Below, piece after piece: positions 18,599 through 26,069 of a stretch of DNA of 64,000 nucleotides. The notes under the pieces were generated by a model. It searched no databases. It was not told where the DNA came from and saw only the letters and a list, made by a program, of their open reading frames with translations. The stretch spans positions 558,001 through 622,000 of the forward strand of contig NZ_JAPDNQ010000002.1 in NCBI RefSeq assembly GCF_025989145.1, written 5' to 3'. Source of the DNA: Microbacterium sp. SSM24. Lineage in GTDB: Bacteria; Actinomycetota; Actinomycetes; Actinomycetales; Microbacteriaceae. Positions within the stretch are counted from its first letter, which is position 1, and the number at the start of each line of letters is the position of its first letter. The position numbers and the translations under genes were made by a program.

Positions 18599-19837
18599 AT
18601 GAGCACACCCCGCATCGTCGTCACCGGCATCGGCGCGTCCACCCCGCTCGGGGGGAACGCACCCGACACCTGGGCGGCCCTCCTGGGAGGGGCGTCGGGC
18701 GCCCACACTCTCGAGTACGACTGGGTGGAGGAGTACCAGATCCCGGTCACGTTCGCCGCCGAGGCGCTCGTGCGGCCCGACACCGTGCTCGATCGCCCCG
18801 TCGCCAACCGCCTGGACCCGTCCGCGCAGTTCGCGCTCGTCGCGGCTCTCGAGGCATGGGCGGATGCCGGAAGCCCCGAGGTCGACCCGGAGCGGTTCGC
18901 CGTGGACTTCGCAACGGGGATCGGCGGTCTGCAGACCACGCTCGCCGCCTGGGACGTCCTCAAGAGCAAGGGTCCGCGCCGCGTCATGCCGATGAGCGTG
19001 CCGATGCTGATGCCCAACGCGCCGGCGGCGGCAGTGTCGATGCACCTGGGGGCGCGCGGGTATGCCCGCACGGTCGCGTCCGCGTGCGCCTCGAGCACCG
19101 AATCGCTCGTGAACGCGTACGAGGCTCTGAAGGCCGGAGAGGCCGACGTGATCATCGCGGGCGGCTCCGAAGCCGTCATCCATGGACTCACGCTCGCCGC
19201 GTTCGCCGCGATGCAGGCGCTCTCCAAGCGCAACGACTCCCCCGAGACCGCCTCGCGGCCGTACAGCGTCGACCGCGACGGCTTCGTGATGGGCGAGGGC
19301 GCCGCGTGCCTCGTGCTCGAGACCGAGGAGCACGCCAAGGCCCGTGGCGCGAAGATCTACGCCGAGATCGTCGGCGGTGGCATCACCGCGGACTCGTACC
19401 ACATCACCGCACCCGAGCCCGAGGGCCTCGGCGCATCGCGCGCCGTCCGGAAGGCGCTCGAGCAGGCCGGCGCGACCCCCGACGAGGTCACGCACATCAA
19501 TGCCCACGCCACCTCCACACCCACCGGCGACATCGCCGAGTACAAGGCGCTGCGCAGCGTGTTCGGCGAGCGGGTGCACGACATCCCCGTCTCCGCGACG
19601 AAGGGGGCGACCGGCCACCTGCTGGGCGGCACCGGCGCCCTCGAGGCGATCTTCACGATCCTCGCGCTGCGCGACCGCGTCGCGCCGCCGACGATCAACA
19701 TCTCGACGCAGGACCCGGAGATCCCGCTCCGCGTCTCCGGCGAGGTCGTGCCCCTCGGAGACGGCCCGCAGCTCGCGATCAGCAATTCGTTCGGCTTCGG
19801 CGGCCACAACGCCGTCGTCGCGATCCGCTCGGTCTGA
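18599..19837 (+). CDS. fabF: beta-ketoacyl-ACP synthase II
   Basis: A 412-residue elongating condensing enzyme. The Cys-His-His triad is visible: Cys163 in VASACASSTES, His in INAHATSTPTGD, and His in TKGATGHLLGGTG. The remaining thiolase-fold landmarks (ending in NSFGFGGHNAVVAI) are intact. ATG at 18599 follows GAGGACC. It is the last gene of the fab operon; a good terminator lies 21 bases after the stop. Confidence 0.96.
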   Translation: MSTPRIVVTGIGASTPLGGNAPDTWAALLGGASGAHTLEYDWVEEYQIPVTFAAEALVRPDTVLDRPVANRLDPSAQFALVAALEAWADAGSPEVDPERFAVDFATGIGGLQTTLAAWDVLKSKGPRRVMPMSVPMLMPNAPAAAVSMHLGARGYARTVASACASSTESLVNAYEALKAGEADVIIAGGSEAVIHGLTLAAFAAMQALSKRNDSPETASRPYSVDRDGFVMGEGAACLVLETEEHAKARGAKIYAEIVGGGITADSYHITAPEPEGLGASRAVRKALEQAGATPDEVTHINAHATSTPTGDIAEYKALRSVFGERVHDIPVSATKGATGHLLGGTGALEAIFTILALRDRVAPPTINISTQDPEIPLRVSGEVVPLGDGPQLAISNSFGFGGHNAVVAIRSV

Positions 19838-19857
19838 CGCCTCGCGCCAGACGCGAA

Positions 19858-19886
19858 GACGCCCCCGGGATTCCTCCGGGGGCGTC
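19858..19886 (+). terminator. terminator after fabF
   Basis: GACGCCCCCGG (19858-19868) pairs perfectly with CCGGGGGCGTC (19876-19886) across a 7-base loop and is followed by TGTCGTGT. Its position ends the fab operon. Confidence 0.8.
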
Positions 19887-19981
19887 TGTCGTGTCAGGCG
19901 GTGATTCGCGTTCCCGCGGCCCGGGATTCGTCTTCCTCCGAGCCTCGGTAGTGACGCCTCGCCCGCCTGAGCGTGTGCGGG

Positions 19982-20485
19982 TCAGCCGACCTTGTGCAGC
20001 CACACCACGGGCGCGTCGTCGCTCGCGTGGCGGAAGGGCTCGAGCTCTTCGTCCCACGCGGCGCCGAGCGCGACCTGCAGCTCGCGGTGCAGTTCGAGCA
20101 TGTTGCCGGCGGCGACCTCCATCGCGTACCGGACGCGGTCTTCGCCGATCACGACGTTGCCCGCCGTGTCGGTCTGCGCGTAGTGGATCCCGAGCCCCGG
20201 CGTGTGGAGCCAGCGGCCGCCGTCACTGCGCGGTGTCGGATCCTCGCTCACCTCGAAGCGCAGGTGCTCCCAGCCGCGGATCGCGGTCGCCAGCGCTGCA
20301 CCGGTGCCGGCCGGACCCTCCCAGTAGTGCTCCGTACGGCGTGCACCGTGGAGGACCGGCTGGTCCGCCCAGTCGAAGCTCACCGCCCGCCCCAGGGCTC
20401 GGCCGACAGCCCACTCCAGGTGGGGGCACAACGCGCGTGGCGCAGAGTGAATGTAGATCACTCCACGCGCCTGTGGTGTCGCCAT
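19982..20485 (-). CDS. DUF3145 family protein
   Basis: A 167-residue cytoplasmic protein of the actinobacterial DUF3145 family: the start has RGVIYIHSAPRALCPHLEWA, the middle YWEGPAGTGAALATAIRGW and the end DAPVVWLHKVG. DUF3145 genes sit next to the fabDHPF operon in many actinobacteria, which hints at a link to lipid metabolism, but the function is unknown. It is transcribed toward fabF. The ATG at 20485 is the only good start. Transcription seems to begin in the 190-base gap upstream. Confidence 0.9.
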   Translation of the reverse strand: MATPQARGVIYIHSAPRALCPHLEWAVGRALGRAVSFDWADQPVLHGARRTEHYWEGPAGTGAALATAIRGWEHLRFEVSEDPTPRSDGGRWLHTPGLGIHYAQTDTAGNVVIGEDRVRYAMEVAAGNMLELHRELQVALGAAWDEELEPFRHASDDAPVVWLHKVG

Positions 20486-20630
20486 GATCTCTCCGTTTCA
20501 TCAGGTGCGTCTTCCCCAACGACCTGATACGGCGCTCTGGCGATATTCGATTGTGCTGTGGCCATTATCGCCCACGGCGCAGGGGAATGACAAGCGTGTC
20601 ATTCGGCCTGTCGCGGCATCCGCCTCACGA

Positions 20631-20662
20631 CGAACGCCCCGGCCGAAGGGCCGGGGCGTTCG
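20631..20662 (-). terminator. terminator of the putative oxygenase gene
   Basis: CGAACGCCCCGGCC (20631-20644) pairs perfectly over 14 bp with GGCCGGGGCGTTCG (20649-20662) around a GAAG loop, 14 bases beyond the stop at 20677. The sequence between the DUF3145 start (20485) and this hairpin shows no gene. Confidence 0.8.
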
Positions 20663-20676
20663 AAGGATGCGTTGGG

Positions 20677-21450
20677 TCAGGCCTCGCTCATGACGTCGAC
20701 CGCCGCCTGGCCCTTGGCTGCGTAGTATGCCGCGCGCGCGGCATCCTTCCGAGCCTGCTCGGCATAGCCGGCCTCGAGCACGTCCTGCGCGACGGGGAAG
20801 TTCTCGGTGTGGTTCACGCCGTTGTACTTCTCGATGTACGCGTCGAGCTCGGGGCCGGAGGTCCACGAGGTGATGAGGCAGTAGCGCGGCTCGTCGCCCG
20901 TGTGCGTGGCGGCGTGCCAGAGGCGCTGCGTGTCGATGATGAGCTGCGCACCGGCCGGCAGCGCGATGCGCACCTCGCCCTCGGGGTCGGTGCGGTTCTC
21001 GCGCAGGACGAAGAAGCTGTCCTTGTCGTCGGTGAGGTTGAAGAATCCGCGCACGACCCACCCGGTGCCGTCCGGGTTGAGACGGTTGTTGTCGTCCTGG
21101 TGGAGGTTGTAGAGGCATTCGCCGTACGGGGTCGGCTGCAGTTCGATCACGCGGCAGCGGCCGACGTTGGCGCCGGGCTCCTGCGCGCGGCGCGTGAGGT
21201 TCGGCGCCTTCTCGGTCTGCGAGTCGATCCACACGCCGTCCTTGTCGGTGCGCGGCGGCTTGTGGTTCCAGAAGCCGTTGCATTCGATCTCGCCGAACGC
21301 GCTCGCGAGAGGGGCGAAGCGCGTGTCGCCCGACGACTTCCAGTCGTTGTACTCGATGTCGAGCCACTCCCGGGGGTCGAGCTCCTGGTTGTAGCGGTCG
21401 AGGACGACGTAGCCGGTCTCCTCGAGCGCAGCGGACTTGATGTAACCCAT
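20677..21450 (-). CDS. putative Fe(II)/2-oxoglutarate-dependent oxygenase-like protein
   Basis: A 257-residue cytoplasmic protein of uncertain function. The central part carries a possible 2-His-1-carboxylate iron site: HQDDN (about residues 117-121), then the distal His in TQRLWHAATHTGDEPRYCLI, where the Arg could bind 2-oxoglutarate. Between them lies the beta-rich RGFFNLTDDKDSFFVLRENR. This order fits the cupin-like oxygenase fold (HxD...H...R), but the overall similarity is not strong enough to name a substrate. The ATG at 21450 is chosen because GAAAGG precedes it; an earlier in-frame start at 21498 lies inside the promoter region. An iron-box-like palindrome is 50 bases upstream, so iron-dependent control is plausible. 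Monocistronic with its own terminator. Confidence 0.7.
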   Translation of the reverse strand: MGYIKSAALEETGYVVLDRYNQELDPREWLDIEYNDWKSSGDTRFAPLASAFGEIECNGFWNHKPPRTDKDGVWIDSQTEKAPNLTRRAQEPGANVGRCRVIELQPTPYGECLYNLHQDDNNRLNPDGTGWVVRGFFNLTDDKDSFFVLRENRTDPEGEVRIALPAGAQLIIDTQRLWHAATHTGDEPRYCLITSWTSGPELDAYIEKYNGVNHTENFPVAQDVLEAGYAEQARKDAARAAYYAAKGQAAVDVMSEA

Positions 21451-21500
21451 GACGGATTGCCTTTCGGTCAGCGGGCCAGCACGTTTTAACAGGCCCAACT

Positions 21501-21516
21501 AAGGCAAGCCTACCTT
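21501..21516 (-). promoter_or_regulatory. DtxR/IdeR-box-like palindrome
   Basis: AAGGCAAGCCTACCTT is symmetric if purines and pyrimidines are treated alike (AAGGYARGCYTRCCTT) and resembles the iron box TTAGGTTAGGCTAACCTAA, though it is one base short of the usual spacing. It overlaps the -35 position of a possible minus-strand promoter whose -10 is TTAAAA (21484-21489). Confidence 0.5.
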
Positions 21517-21663
21517 GGAGCCCTGCCGCGCCCCCGAGGCCGGACCGTGAATAACGGATGCCGCCTCCCCTGTCCCGCACGGAGGGTCGATTAGACTCGG
21601 GCGCGGCGTGCCCGGCGGCTGTCGACCGCACGTTGACGAGGTTCGAAGGAGCGTGTCCGCGCG

Positions 21664-23670
21664 ATGGTCAGTGCCACCAATGTCGATGCGACCGCGGTCA
21701 ATACGATCGGCTGGCTCGCCGCAGGGGACGCGACGATCGTGGTGCCCGTCTACCAGCGGCAGTACCGCTGGGACATCGGAGCCTGCGAACAGCTGCTGTC
21801 CGACATCCGCGCGGTCTCCGACTCCGACGACCGCCACATGCACTTCATCGGGTCCATCCTCTCGTCCGCGACGGCACGGGAGACAGGTGCCGAGCTCGTG
21901 CTCATCGACGGGCAGCAGCGCATCACGACGCTGATGCTGCTGGTCGCCGCCCTGCAGCACACGGTCCGCGAGCACGACGCCGCACTCGCCGCGGACCTCC
22001 AGCGGGTCCTGGTGCACCGCGCCTCACCGGAGCGCACGAAGCTGCGACCGCACCGCGCGTGGGCGGGGGTGTTCGAAGCCGTCGTCCTCGACCGACGCAA
22101 CGGCGACGGCGCACGCGATTCGCGCTTCGACGACAACTACGCGTTCTTCCGCAGCCAGATCAGTGCCGAGGAGGCCCCCCGGATCTGGCGCGGCCTCCAG
22201 AAGCTCGAGCACGTCTCGATCACGCTGGGCGCCGGTGCCAACGCGCAGCAGATCTTCGAGAGCCTCAATTCCACCGGCGAGCCGCTGCGCGACCACGAGC
22301 TCATCCACAACTACGTCCTGATGGGCCTCTCGCACGCCGAGCAGCAGGAGATCGAGTCCGAGTACTGGCTCCCCATCGAGCAGAACACGGGCGACGCCAT
22401 CGCCGCGTTCTGGCGTCACTATCTCGTCATGAAGACGGGCCGCGAAGTCGTCGTCACGGGCGGCCGCGGGGTCTATGACACCTTCCGGCAGGTATTTCCC
22501 CGGCTGCAGCTCGCCGACCTGCGGCGCCATGCCGCGCAGTGGCGCGAATTCTCCGACATCTACCGGGTCCTGCTCGACCCGGGTCAGGAGCCGGATGCCG
22601 CCATCGCGCGACAGCTCGCGTGGCTCGGCACCTTCGGCAGCGGCATGTACCCCCTGGTCCTGCGCCTGTACCGCGACCACGCGCAGGGCGCGCTGGGAAC
22701 GGACGAGCTCATTCGCACACTCGAGCACGTGCAGGCGCTGCAGCTGCGGCGCGCGATCGTCGGCGTGACCAACGAACGTCTTGTCGCACGGCTCTGCCGG
22801 GCGCGCGAGGAGGGCGCGGCTGCGCTGTCCGCCGCGATCGCGCGGATCTCGCCGTCGGATGAGCGCGTGCGCGCCGCGCTCAAGTACTCCGCCCTTCCCC
22901 ACCCGGCGTACGTGCTGGGGCGCCTCGCGGGGCTGGACTCCCCCGCCGGACTGGACGTGGAGCACATCGTGCCGGCCGCGCCCTCCGACGCGTGGACGGG
23001 CGACGGGACGCGCGTGTGGAGCGAATACAGCGAGGACGAGCAGAACAGCCATCGTGCGCTGGCGGACACCCTCGGCAATCTCACGCTCCTCGAGGAGGAC
23101 CTCGCCATCGCGGCATTCGACGCATCGTTCCCCGAGAAGCGGCGGCTGTACGCGCGGAGTGCCGTCTCCTCCACGCGCGAACTCGCCGCCGTCGAGGCCT
23201 GGGGAACGGGCACGATCGCGGAGAGGTCGGCCCGTCTCGCCGAACAGGTCGCCGAACTCTGGGCCCGGCCCGAGACGAGGCTCATCGACGACGACGGCTT
23301 GACTCCGGTCCTCGACGCGGTGCGGCGCCGGGGATGGCCGGCCGGATGGCAGCGGGAGTGGGACTACGTCGAGTACCGCGGCGAGCACTGGGAGGTGCCC
23401 GACGTGAAGTACCTCTTCAACCGCATCTTCAAGCGGCTCTGGGCGGATTCGCGCGAGGACGTCGTCGCCTACAGCGCCCGTCGCGGCGGACCCGTGTATC
23501 CGCAGCAGTCCTGGAACGGGCAGTGGGACCGCCTCGACGACGAGAACTGGCTCTACATGGGGTGGGATTCGAGCTATATGCTCACCGCGGTGCAAGGTGT
23601 GCTCGAGCAGGCGGGCATCGCACCGGAGGTCTTCGTCAAGTACTCCTACATCGGCACGGCGATGAAGTGA
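21664..23670 (+). CDS. DUF262 and DUF1524 (GmrSD-like) nuclease
   Basis: A 668-residue single-chain protein with the layout of type IV restriction enzymes of the GmrSD family. The N-terminal DUF262 domain has VPVYQRQYRWD (residues 27-37) and IDGQQRITTL (81-90), the DGQQR motif that binds nucleotide. The DUF1524 His-Me finger has DVEHIVP with His434 and GNLTLL with Asn472. A C-terminal region of about 120 residues (WEVPDVKYLFNRIFKRLW onward) is unassigned. Such enzymes cut modified phage DNA; that role here is inference. The gene stands alone between an iron-box gene and tRNA-Met, with no partner methylase. AAGGAG lies 12 bases before the ATG. No sign of frameshift or truncation. Confidence 0.88.
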   Translation: MVSATNVDATAVNTIGWLAAGDATIVVPVYQRQYRWDIGACEQLLSDIRAVSDSDDRHMHFIGSILSSATARETGAELVLIDGQQRITTLMLLVAALQHTVREHDAALAADLQRVLVHRASPERTKLRPHRAWAGVFEAVVLDRRNGDGARDSRFDDNYAFFRSQISAEEAPRIWRGLQKLEHVSITLGAGANAQQIFESLNSTGEPLRDHELIHNYVLMGLSHAEQQEIESEYWLPIEQNTGDAIAAFWRHYLVMKTGREVVVTGGRGVYDTFRQVFPRLQLADLRRHAAQWREFSDIYRVLLDPGQEPDAAIARQLAWLGTFGSGMYPLVLRLYRDHAQGALGTDELIRTLEHVQALQLRRAIVGVTNERLVARLCRAREEGAAALSAAIARISPSDERVRAALKYSALPHPAYVLGRLAGLDSPAGLDVEHIVPAAPSDAWTGDGTRVWSEYSEDEQNSHRALADTLGNLTLLEEDLAIAAFDASFPEKRRLYARSAVSSTRELAAVEAWGTGTIAERSARLAEQVAELWARPETRLIDDDGLTPVLDAVRRRGWPAGWQREWDYVEYRGEHWEVPDVKYLFNRIFKRLWADSREDVVAYSARRGGPVYPQQSWNGQWDRLDDENWLYMGWDSSYMLTAVQGVLEQAGIAPEVFVKYSYIGTAMK

Positions 23671-23683
23671 GCCTCGCGAGCGT

Positions 23684-23689
23684 TAGGCT
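23684..23689 (+). promoter_or_regulatory. -10 box of tRNA-Met
   Basis: TAGGCT lies 10 bases before the mature tRNA 5' end, so the primary transcript would have a leader of only about 4 bases. Confidence 0.45.
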
Positions 23690-23699
23690 CGTCCGGCAG

Positions 23700-23773
23700 G
23701 GGGCGGTGGCCAAGCTGGTCAAGGCAGCGGGCTCATAACCCGACGATCGTGGGTTCAAGTCCCACCCGCCCTA
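23700..23773 (+). tRNA. tRNA with CAT anticodon (tRNA-Met, elongator type)
   Basis: A 74-nt cloverleaf: acceptor GGGGCGG with CCGCCCT (one terminal G-U pair), a D-arm with stems GCC and GGC, anticodon loop CTCATAA, and T-arm GTGGGTTCAAGTCCCAC. The D-stem has a C11:G24 pair and position 1 pairs with 72, so it is not an initiator, although three G-C pairs flank the anticodon loop. A tRNA-Ile carrying lysidine at C34 is not excluded by sequence alone. CCA is not encoded. Confidence 0.9.
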
Positions 23774-23780
23774 CGAGCAG

Positions 23781-23806
23781 AGGGGGTCGCCGAGCGGCGG
23801 CCCCTT
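23781..23806 (+). terminator. terminator after tRNA-Met
   Basis: GGGGTCGCCG (23783-23792) pairs with CGGCGGCCCC (23795-23804), with one G-U pair and a tight loop, and is followed by TTCTCTCGTG. It lies 10 bases after the tRNA. Confidence 0.6.
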
Positions 23807-23880
23807 CTCTCGTGTCCGGCCTTCACCGTCGGATGGGGTCAGGGACCGAAAGCCGCGGAGGAGCGTGCCAGAATTCTCCT

Positions 23881-24183
23881 GTGGATGCGATCGGGTGGCT
23901 GGTGCTCGTGGCGGTGAGCGTCACCACGGTCGTGCTCATCGCGCTGGCGCCGCGCCTCAAGCGGGAGCAGCTGCGCAAGCAGCTCGACGGCACCGCCGGC
24001 GGATCGCTCGCGGGCGTCGGATCCGGATTCGACGCCGTGTGGCGACCGTCCGCCGAAGACGCCCACGCCGACTGGGAGGCAGCGGTCGAGATGCCTGCTC
24101 CCGCGCCGACTCCGGGCGACAAGGGACGGATCGAGAACGGCCGGCTCGTCATCCGCGTGGACGACGGCGACGCGTCAGCGTGA
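23881..24183 (+). CDS. small single-pass membrane protein
   Basis: A 100-residue protein of unknown function. Residues 5-23 (IGWLVLVAVSVTTVVLIAL) form one transmembrane helix, followed by a basic segment RLKREQLRKQL that should stay in the cytoplasm, a Gly/Ser-rich stretch, and an acidic tail with DAVWRPSAEDAHADWEAAVE. The GTG at 23881 gives the only sensible N-terminus; earlier in-frame codons read through the tRNA terminator region. No strong ribosome site is visible. Its last 9 bases overlap the end of the convergent transporter gene. Confidence 0.7.
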   Translation: MDAIGWLVLVAVSVTTVVLIALAPRLKREQLRKQLDGTAGGSLAGVGSGFDAVWRPSAEDAHADWEAAVEMPAPAPTPGDKGRIENGRLVIRVDDGDASA

Positions 24184-25248
24184 ACCGGGGCCGTCTGCCT
24201 TGTTCTTGAGCGGGGGGTCCGGCCAGACCTTGGCGACCGCCTCGGTCACGCGGATGGATCCGGTCATGGGCTGAGTGCTGTCTGCACCGGGTTCGCTGCC
24301 GCGCTTGATCGGCATCTCCTGGCTGTCGCTGAGGATCTGCGGATGGTACCGAGCGAGCTGATAGACGCCCCAGACCGCGACCGCGCCGACCGCGGTGAAG
24401 GCGAAGTAGACCCAGACCGGAGCTCCGCTCGCCTCGCCGAGGATCGTCAGGCCGATGACCACGGCCACGATCGGATCGATGACCGTGAGCCCGGCGATCA
24501 CGAGATCGGGGGGACCCGACGCGTAGGCGGTCTGCACGAAGTACGCGCCGATGGTGGCGCCCAGGATCAGAGCCACGACGCAGGTGACGGTGAGCCACTC
24601 GAAGTCGCCCGTCTTGATGCGCTCGATGATCACCTTCGCGAGGGTGGCCACGAAGCCGTACATGACACCGGCGGCGGAGATGTAGAAGAGCGCGCCGATC
24701 CGCTTGCGCCGCCACAGCCACAGTCCGCCGAGCACGAGGGTCACGACCGCGAAGATGATGAGGATCGTGATGACCTGCGCGTTGGTGACCGGCTTCTCGG
24801 TGGCGAAGAGCGCGGCGATCGTGACGAACACGAAGATCCCGCCGACGCACGCCGCGATCGCGATCAGCGACCGCTTGGTCGGACGGTGCCCGCTGATCTG
24901 CGCGTTGAGCAATGTGGTGATGACGAGGGCGATCGCTCCGAGCGGCTGCACGACGATCAGCGGCGCGACCGCGAGTGCCGACAGCTGGCACACGATCGCC
25001 AGACCCAGCATGACCGTCCCGACCACCCACGACGGCCGCGACAGCAGCTTCAGGAGGTGATGGAGGTTGAGGCCGCCGCTGCTCGACCCGGACATCTTCT
25101 CGACCTTGGTCACGCCCCGGTGCTGGTATTGCGCGCCGAACGACATGAAGACGGCGCCGAGGAGGGCCAGCGGGATGCCGTAGAGAAGGGCCGGGTTCTG
25201 GAACGCGCCGACCAGCTGGTCGCCCACGTCCTGGAGTTCGTCCGCCAT
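24175..25248 (-). CDS. DMT superfamily transporter (NIPA/Mg2+ transporter-like)
   Basis: A 357-residue inner-membrane protein with about nine to ten hydrophobic helices and a soluble C-terminal tail of about 55 residues. Repeated features of the drug/metabolite transporter fold are seen: an early FMSFGAQYQHRG segment, PLIVVQPLGAIALVITTLLNA and the mirrored DLVIAGLTVIDPIVAVVIGLT. The layout resembles the magnesium-transporter NIPA branch used in actinobacteria, but the substrate is not certain. ATG at 25248 is used; two GTG codons just upstream (25254, 25257) are also possible, and none has a clear ribosome site. It diverges from def with only 51 bases between the starts. Confidence 0.82.
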   Translation of the reverse strand: MADELQDVGDQLVGAFQNPALLYGIPLALLGAVFMSFGAQYQHRGVTKVEKMSGSSSGGLNLHHLLKLLSRPSWVVGTVMLGLAIVCQLSALAVAPLIVVQPLGAIALVITTLLNAQISGHRPTKRSLIAIAACVGGIFVFVTIAALFATEKPVTNAQVITILIIFAVVTLVLGGLWLWRRKRIGALFYISAAGVMYGFVATLAKVIIERIKTGDFEWLTVTCVVALILGATIGAYFVQTAYASGPPDLVIAGLTVIDPIVAVVIGLTILGEASGAPVWVYFAFTAVGAVAVWGVYQLARYHPQILSDSQEMPIKRGSEPGADSTQPMTGSIRVTEAVAKVWPDPPLKNKADGPGSR

Positions 25249-25287
25249 CCACACCACACGTCGACACTAGCCGCCGTCGCCGCTCGG

Positions 25288-25293
25288 TAGGCT
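25288..25293 (+). promoter_or_regulatory. -10 box of def, leaderless arrangement
   Basis: TAGGCT ends 6 bases before the GTG start of def at 25300, so the predicted transcript would begin at the start codon. No Shine-Dalgarno sequence is present. Confidence 0.55.
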
Positions 25294-25299
25294 CAAGGC

Positions 25300-25866
25300 G
25301 TGGCCGTTCTGCCGATTCGCATCATGGGTGACCCCGTCCTCCACGCCCCGGCGGGCGTGATCGAGGAGATCACGGACGAGATCCGTGCGCTCGTCGCGGA
25401 CATGTTCGAGACGATGGATGCCGCGCCCGGCGTGGGCCTCGCGGGTCCCCAGGTCGGCGTGCCGCTCCGCCTCTTCACCTACTCCTATTCGGACGACGAC
25501 GGTGCACCCTGGCGCGGCGTCATCATCAATCCCGAGCTATGGCAGCGCCCGCTCGATCCGGGTGAGCCCGACGAAGACGAGGAGTCCGAGGGCTGTCTGT
25601 CGTTCCCCGGCGAGAGGTTTCCGCTGCGCCGCTCCGACGAGGTGCTCGTGACGGGCACCGACCTCGAGGGCGAGCCCGTCCGCATCCGGGTCGACGGTTG
25701 GCGCGCGCGCATCATGCAGCACGAGTTCGACCACCTCGACGGCATCCTGTACGTCGACCGGCTCGGTGACGGCGACTGGAAGACCGCGCAGAAGATCGCG
25801 CGCAAGCGCGGCTGGGGCCGCCCCGGGCAGTCGTGGATGCCGGGCGTCGACGATATCGACGCCTGA
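25300..25866 (+). CDS. def: peptide deformylase
   Basis: A 188-residue metalloenzyme that removes the formyl group from the N-terminal methionine of new proteins. All three family motifs are present: motif 1 GVGLAGPQVG (about residues 44-53), motif 2 EGCLSFPGE (the Cys binds the metal), and motif 3 QHEFDHLDG with the catalytic Glu and two metal-binding His. The start is GTG at 25300, right behind a -10 box with no ribosome site, suggesting a leaderless mRNA. A bidirectional hairpin separates it from tRNA-Asn on the other strand. Confidence 0.96.
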   Translation: MAVLPIRIMGDPVLHAPAGVIEEITDEIRALVADMFETMDAAPGVGLAGPQVGVPLRLFTYSYSDDDGAPWRGVIINPELWQRPLDPGEPDEDEESEGCLSFPGERFPLRRSDEVLVTGTDLEGEPVRIRVDGWRARIMQHEFDHLDGILYVDRLGDGDWKTAQKIARKRGWGRPGQSWMPGVDDIDA

Positions 25867-25901
25867 CGCGCCCGCAGTTCGTCAGCGCCCGCGGGCATGA
25901 A

Positions 25902-25933
25902 GAAGGCCCCGAGGGTGGAGCCCCGAGGCCTTC
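25902..25933. terminator. bidirectional terminator between def and tRNA-Asn
   Basis: GAAGGCC (25902-25908) pairs with GGCCTTC (25927-25933), with an inner GGG/CCC pairing. It sits directly after def and next to the 3' end of tRNA-Asn, so it can serve both strands. Confidence 0.6.
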
Positions 25934-25934
25934 G

Positions 25935-26007
25935 CTCCCCCACTTGGACTCGAACCAAGAACCTACCGGTTAACAGCCGATTGCTCTGCCAATTGAGCTA
26001 TGGAGGA
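25935..26007 (-). tRNA. tRNA-Asn (anticodon GTT)
   Basis: A 73-nt cloverleaf: acceptor TCCTCCA pairs with TGGGGGA, the D-arm is GCTCAATTGGCAGAGC, the anticodon loop is CTGTTAA (GTT), and the T-arm is CTTGGTTCGAGTCCAAG, with discriminator G and no encoded CCA. A TAAGAT -10-like box lies about 30 bases upstream (26038-26043, minus strand). Confidence 0.97.
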
Positions 26008-26069
26008 ATACTGCTCGCTCGCGCGGGCAACCACACCATCTTAGCAAATGATGAGGTGTGCTCGTGACG

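Noticed and set aside
21560..21663. Mobile-island attachment repeat of the tRNA-Met 3' end near the DUF262 gene
   Set aside because: No copy of the tRNA 3' end was found on the far side of the gene, so integration by a tRNA-type integrase is not supported.
23700..23773. Initiator tRNA-fMet
   Set aside because: Three G-C pairs flank the anticodon loop, but position 1 pairs with 72 and the D-stem has C11:G24, which are elongator features.
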